DNA of 7,167 nucleotides from positions 1 to 7,167 of the forward strand of contig JAKAWM010000144.1 in NCBI GenBank assembly GCA_021827285.1, in the 5' to 3' direction. Positions within the stretch are counted from its first letter, which is position 1. Every line of letters starts with the position of its first letter. The notes below the pieces were generated by a model that was given only the letters and a program-made list of their open reading frames with translations, searched no databases and was not told where the DNA came from. Below, one piece after another: positions 5,004 to 7,167 of the stretch. Position numbers and translations under genes: made by a program. Origin of the DNA: Actinomycetes bacterium (GTDB lineage Bacteria > Actinomycetota > Acidimicrobiia > Acidimicrobiales > Palsa-688).

Positions 5004-6542
5004 ATGCAAAGTACCTCGCGCCTGGTGGGTGAGTTCCTGGTGAACCGGAAGGTGCTCTCCAAGGACACCCTGGAAGAGTCGCTGCGCCGGGAAGAAGAAA
5101 GCGGCGTCCCCTTAGCCAAGATCTTGGCTAGCGAGGGCCTGGTGGCCGAGCGCGACCTGGTGGCCGCCATAGCCGACCAGATGGGCCTCAAGTTCTGGGA
5201 CCCGGCCGTGCTGCCCATCTCCGCGATGGTCGAGTCCATGCTCCCACCCGACGTAGCCCGCAAGTACGTGGCCATTGCCATCACCCTGGCCGGCGACGGG
5301 CTTGTAGTGGCCATGGAGAACCCCTCCGACCAGGAGGCAGTCAAGGCCATCAAGCAGGCCACGGGTTGGGCTGTAACTCCTTGGCTGGCTGCCCGCACTG
5401 ACATTGTCGGGATCATCAACCAGATGTACGGGCCCTCCTCGGCCCTCACCGGGGAGGCGCTGCCCGAGCTGCCCAAACAGCTCCATGTCAACCAGATGCT
5501 GACCCAGGCAGTGGACGAAAGGGCCTCCGACCTGCACCTGACGGCCGGCTTGCCCCCCATGATCAGGGTGGACGGCGACCTGCGCCCGCTCGAGGGCTAC
5601 GACCAGCTCAACCCTTCGCAGGTCCGGGACCTCGTGTACGCCATACTCTCCAACAAGCTGCGGGAGCGCTTCGAAGAGGAGCAAGAGCTGGACACCTCCC
5701 ACGTAGTGCCAGAGGTGGGAAGGTTCCGCGTCAATGTGTTCCAGCAGCGAGACTCGGTCGGGGCTGTGCTGCGGTCCATCCCCTTTGAGATCCGCTCGCT
5801 GGAGGAGCTGGGTATGCCTCCCTCGGTTGGGCAGTTCGCCGATCTCCCGCGCGGCCTGGTACTCGTCACTGGGCCTACTGGATCGGGGAAATCGACGACC
5901 TTGGCTGCCCTGATCGACATCATCAACCGGACCAAGCCCTTGCACATCATGTCCGTCGAGGACCCGATCGAGTACCTCCACCATCACAAGATGGCCGTCG
6001 TCAACCAGAGAGAGGTAGGGGAGGACACCAAGGGCTTCGCCCAAGCCCTAAAGCACGTCCTACGCCAGGACCCCGACGTGATCCTGGTGGGCGAAATGCG
6101 CGACCTGGAAACCATATCTACCGCCCTGACGGCCGCCGAAACCGGCCACCTGGTCTTTGCCACCCTGCACACCCAGGACGCCCCCCAGTCGATCGACCGC
6201 ATCATCGACGTTTTCCCCGCTCACCAGCAGCAGCAGGTCCGCACCCAGCTGGCCACCACCATTCAAGGCATCGTAACCCAGCAGCTCCTGCCTAAGGCGG
6301 GTGGGAACGGGCGAGTGGTGGCGTGCGAGATCCTGGTGGCCACCCCGGCCGTGCGCAACCTCATCCGAGAGGGAAAGACCCACCAGATCTACTCAGCCAT
6401 GCAGGCCGGCGCCAAGCACGGCATGGTGACTATGGACCAGACCCTGGCGCATCTGGCCAAGCGCAGGGTTATCGACAGAGGCGTGGCCGAGGAGCGCTGC
6501 CAGAACCCCGAGGATCTGCGTCGGCTGATCGAGGCACCGTAA
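5004..6542 (+). CDS. pilT: Type IV pilus retraction ATPase PilT with an extra N-terminal MshEN-like domain
   Basis: Hexameric cytoplasmic ATPase that drives pilus depolymerisation and retraction (twitching motility, DNA uptake). From ATG at 5004 it has 512 residues, about 150 more than ordinary PilT (about 345-370). The core is clearly PilT: SDLHLTAGLPPMIRVDGDL (175-193), Walker A GPTGSGKST (290-298), RQDPDVILVGEMRDLET (354-370), TGHLVFATLHTQDA (380-393), and the PilT signature VRNLIREGKTHQIYSAMQ (450-467). There is no tetracysteine. Residues 7-30 and 36-59 repeat the MshEN motif with the same 5-residue spacer as in PilB, followed by a mixed region up to about 145. Gly9, Leu12 and Val13 fit the first motif, and Leu37, Gly45 and Gln59 the second; the leading Arg and several Gly are lost. 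The start is preceded by AAGAAGGG with almost no spacer, which is not ideal, but the next in-frame starts would cut the first motif. The frame is open upstream to 4809 without coding character. Probably co-transcribed with pilC. Confidence 0.95.
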   Translation: MQSTSRLVGEFLVNRKVLSKDTLEESLRREEESGVPLAKILASEGLVAERDLVAAIADQMGLKFWDPAVLPISAMVESMLPPDVARKYVAIAITLAGDGLVVAMENPSDQEAVKAIKQATGWAVTPWLAARTDIVGIINQMYGPSSALTGEALPELPKQLHVNQMLTQAVDERASDLHLTAGLPPMIRVDGDLRPLEGYDQLNPSQVRDLVYAILSNKLRERFEEEQELDTSHVVPEVGRFRVNVFQQRDSVGAVLRSIPFEIRSLEELGMPPSVGQFADLPRGLVLVTGPTGSGKSTTLAALIDIINRTKPLHIMSVEDPIEYLHHHKMAVVNQREVGEDTKGFAQALKHVLRQDPDVILVGEMRDLETISTALTAAETGHLVFATLHTQDAPQSIDRIIDVFPAHQQQQVRTQLATTIQGIVTQQLLPKAGGNGRVVACEILVATPAVRNLIREGKTHQIYSAMQAGAKHGMVTMDQTLAHLAKRRVIDRGVAEERCQNPEDLRRLIEAP

Positions 6543-6550
6543 CCGGCGCC

Positions 6551-6560
6551 GGAGAAAGGA
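6551..6560 (+). promoter_or_regulatory. Ribosome binding site of pilC
   Basis: GGAGAAAGGA lies 7 bases before the ATG at 6568 in the 25-bp gap behind pilT, which supports both the start and operon-type translation. It is directly preceded by the 10-bp palindrome CCGGCGCCGG (6543-6552), which overlaps the first two bases and could weakly pair near the site. Confidence 0.7.
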
Positions 6561-6567
6561 CGACCTG

Positions 6568-7167
6568 ATGCCACAGACAACGTACGCCTATAAGGTCCGT
6601 GATATTGAGGGAAAGCTCGTAGAGGGCACCCTCGACGCGGACGATCAGCGCCTAGTCGCCAGCCGGCTCCGGCAGATGGGGTATACGCCCATCAACATTG
6701 AAGCGAAGAACGCCGGCACTATGAACAAGGAAATCCATCTCGCCGGTATCACCGACCGCGTAACGCTCAAAGAGCTGGCTCTGTTCAGCCGGCAGTTCGC
6801 AACACTGATGGCTTCCGGCCTGACGCTGCTGCGTTCACTGACCATCCTGAACGACCAGACGGAAAACAAGGCACTCAAGAAGGTCGTGGCCGATGTGCAA
6901 GGGCAGGTGGAGAGGGGTGTCTCGCTCTCGCAGTCCTTGGGTGCCCACCCGAGAGTTTTCGGCCGTCTGTTTGTGTCCATGGTACGAGCGGGCGAGGCGA
7001 GCGGTGGTCTCGACCAGTCGCTCAACTCATTGGCAATCATGCTGGAGAAGCAAGCAGCACTACGCGGGAAAATCAAGTCCGCGATGGCCTACCCGGTAGC
7101 GGTGCTCTGCCTCGTACTCCTTATTGTCACGGCGATAATCCTGTTCATCGTCCCAATTTTAGATCGG
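6568..7167 (+). CDS. pilC: Type IV pilus inner-membrane platform protein PilC (GspF family), 3' end outside window
   Basis: Polytopic inner-membrane protein on which PilB and PilT act to add or remove pilins. The frame is open from ATG 6568 to the window edge: 200 residues, roughly half of a typical PilC (about 400). Residues 5-46 (TYAYKVRDIEGKLVEGTL onward to MGYTPINIE) are the usual N-terminal segment. Residues about 68-175 form the first GspF cytoplasmic helical domain, with ELALFSRQFATLMASGLTLL (69-88), the conserved RGVSLSQSL (115-123) and VSMVRAGEASGGLDQSL (135-151). A hydrophobic segment (about 173-197, starting AYPVAVLCLVLL) is the first membrane helix. The gene follows pilT by 25 bp with a good ribosome binding site. 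The second GspF domain and remaining membrane helices must lie beyond the window. Confidence 0.95.
   Translation, partial: MPQTTYAYKVRDIEGKLVEGTLDADDQRLVASRLRQMGYTPINIEAKNAGTMNKEIHLAGITDRVTLKELALFSRQFATLMASGLTLLRSLTILNDQTENKALKKVVADVQGQVERGVSLSQSLGAHPRVFGRLFVSMVRAGEASGGLDQSLNSLAIMLEKQAALRGKIKSAMAYPVAVLCLVLLIVTAIILFIVPILDR

Noticed and set aside
4841..5560. Long N-terminal extension of the PIN frame, giving a 382-residue - strand ORF
   Set aside because: Only the last ~148 residues match a PIN protein. The rest is antisense to the pilT 5' part and to the GC repeat region and has no recognisable domain.
5112..6044. 310-residue ORF antisense to pilT
   Set aside because: Same shadow effect over strongly conserved pilT coding sequence.
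5004..6542. Second PilB/GspE paralogue instead of PilT
   Set aside because: The N-domain suggests PilB, but the RQDPDVILVGEMRDLET and RNLIREGKTHQIYS-type signatures and the absence of the tetracysteine identify PilT.

Overview
High-GC DNA that probably comes from an actinobacterium, perhaps an uncultured Acidimicrobiia-like lineage. That placement is inferred from base composition, gene style and protein families and was not tested. The window is part of a type IV pilus (T4P) locus.

Layout on the + strand: the tail of an unidentified upstream gene (1-117); a 257-bp non-coding leader; pilB, the pilus extension ATPase (375-2093); then, after a 2.9-kb interruption, pilT, the retraction ATPase (5004-6542), and the first 200 codons of pilC, the inner-membrane platform protein (6568 to the window edge). 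pilT and pilC are 25 bp apart and look like an operon. Layout on the - strand, within the interruption and read from right to left: a VapC-like PIN-domain gene that looks damaged (4840-4412), an EAL-HDOD protein (4229-3015) and a CsaA-type tRNA-binding protein (2851-2516). The 422-bp gap between the convergent pilB and csaA ends holds hairpins and a 13-bp tandem repeat array.

How the genes fit together: PilB powers pilin polymerisation, PilT powers depolymerisation, and PilC is the membrane platform on which both act. PilB carries the N-terminal MshEN-type module that binds cyclic di-GMP in the MshE family. Unusually, PilT also carries one: about 150 extra residues ahead of an otherwise canonical PilT core. 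In both proteins the two 24-residue motifs are exactly 5 residues apart, as in the family, but several consensus positions are lost. An EAL-domain protein, from the family of c-di-GMP phosphodiesterases and sensors, sits between the two ATPase genes. The main hypothesis is a local c-di-GMP circuit acting on both extension and retraction. Ligand binding and catalysis cannot be established from sequence alone.
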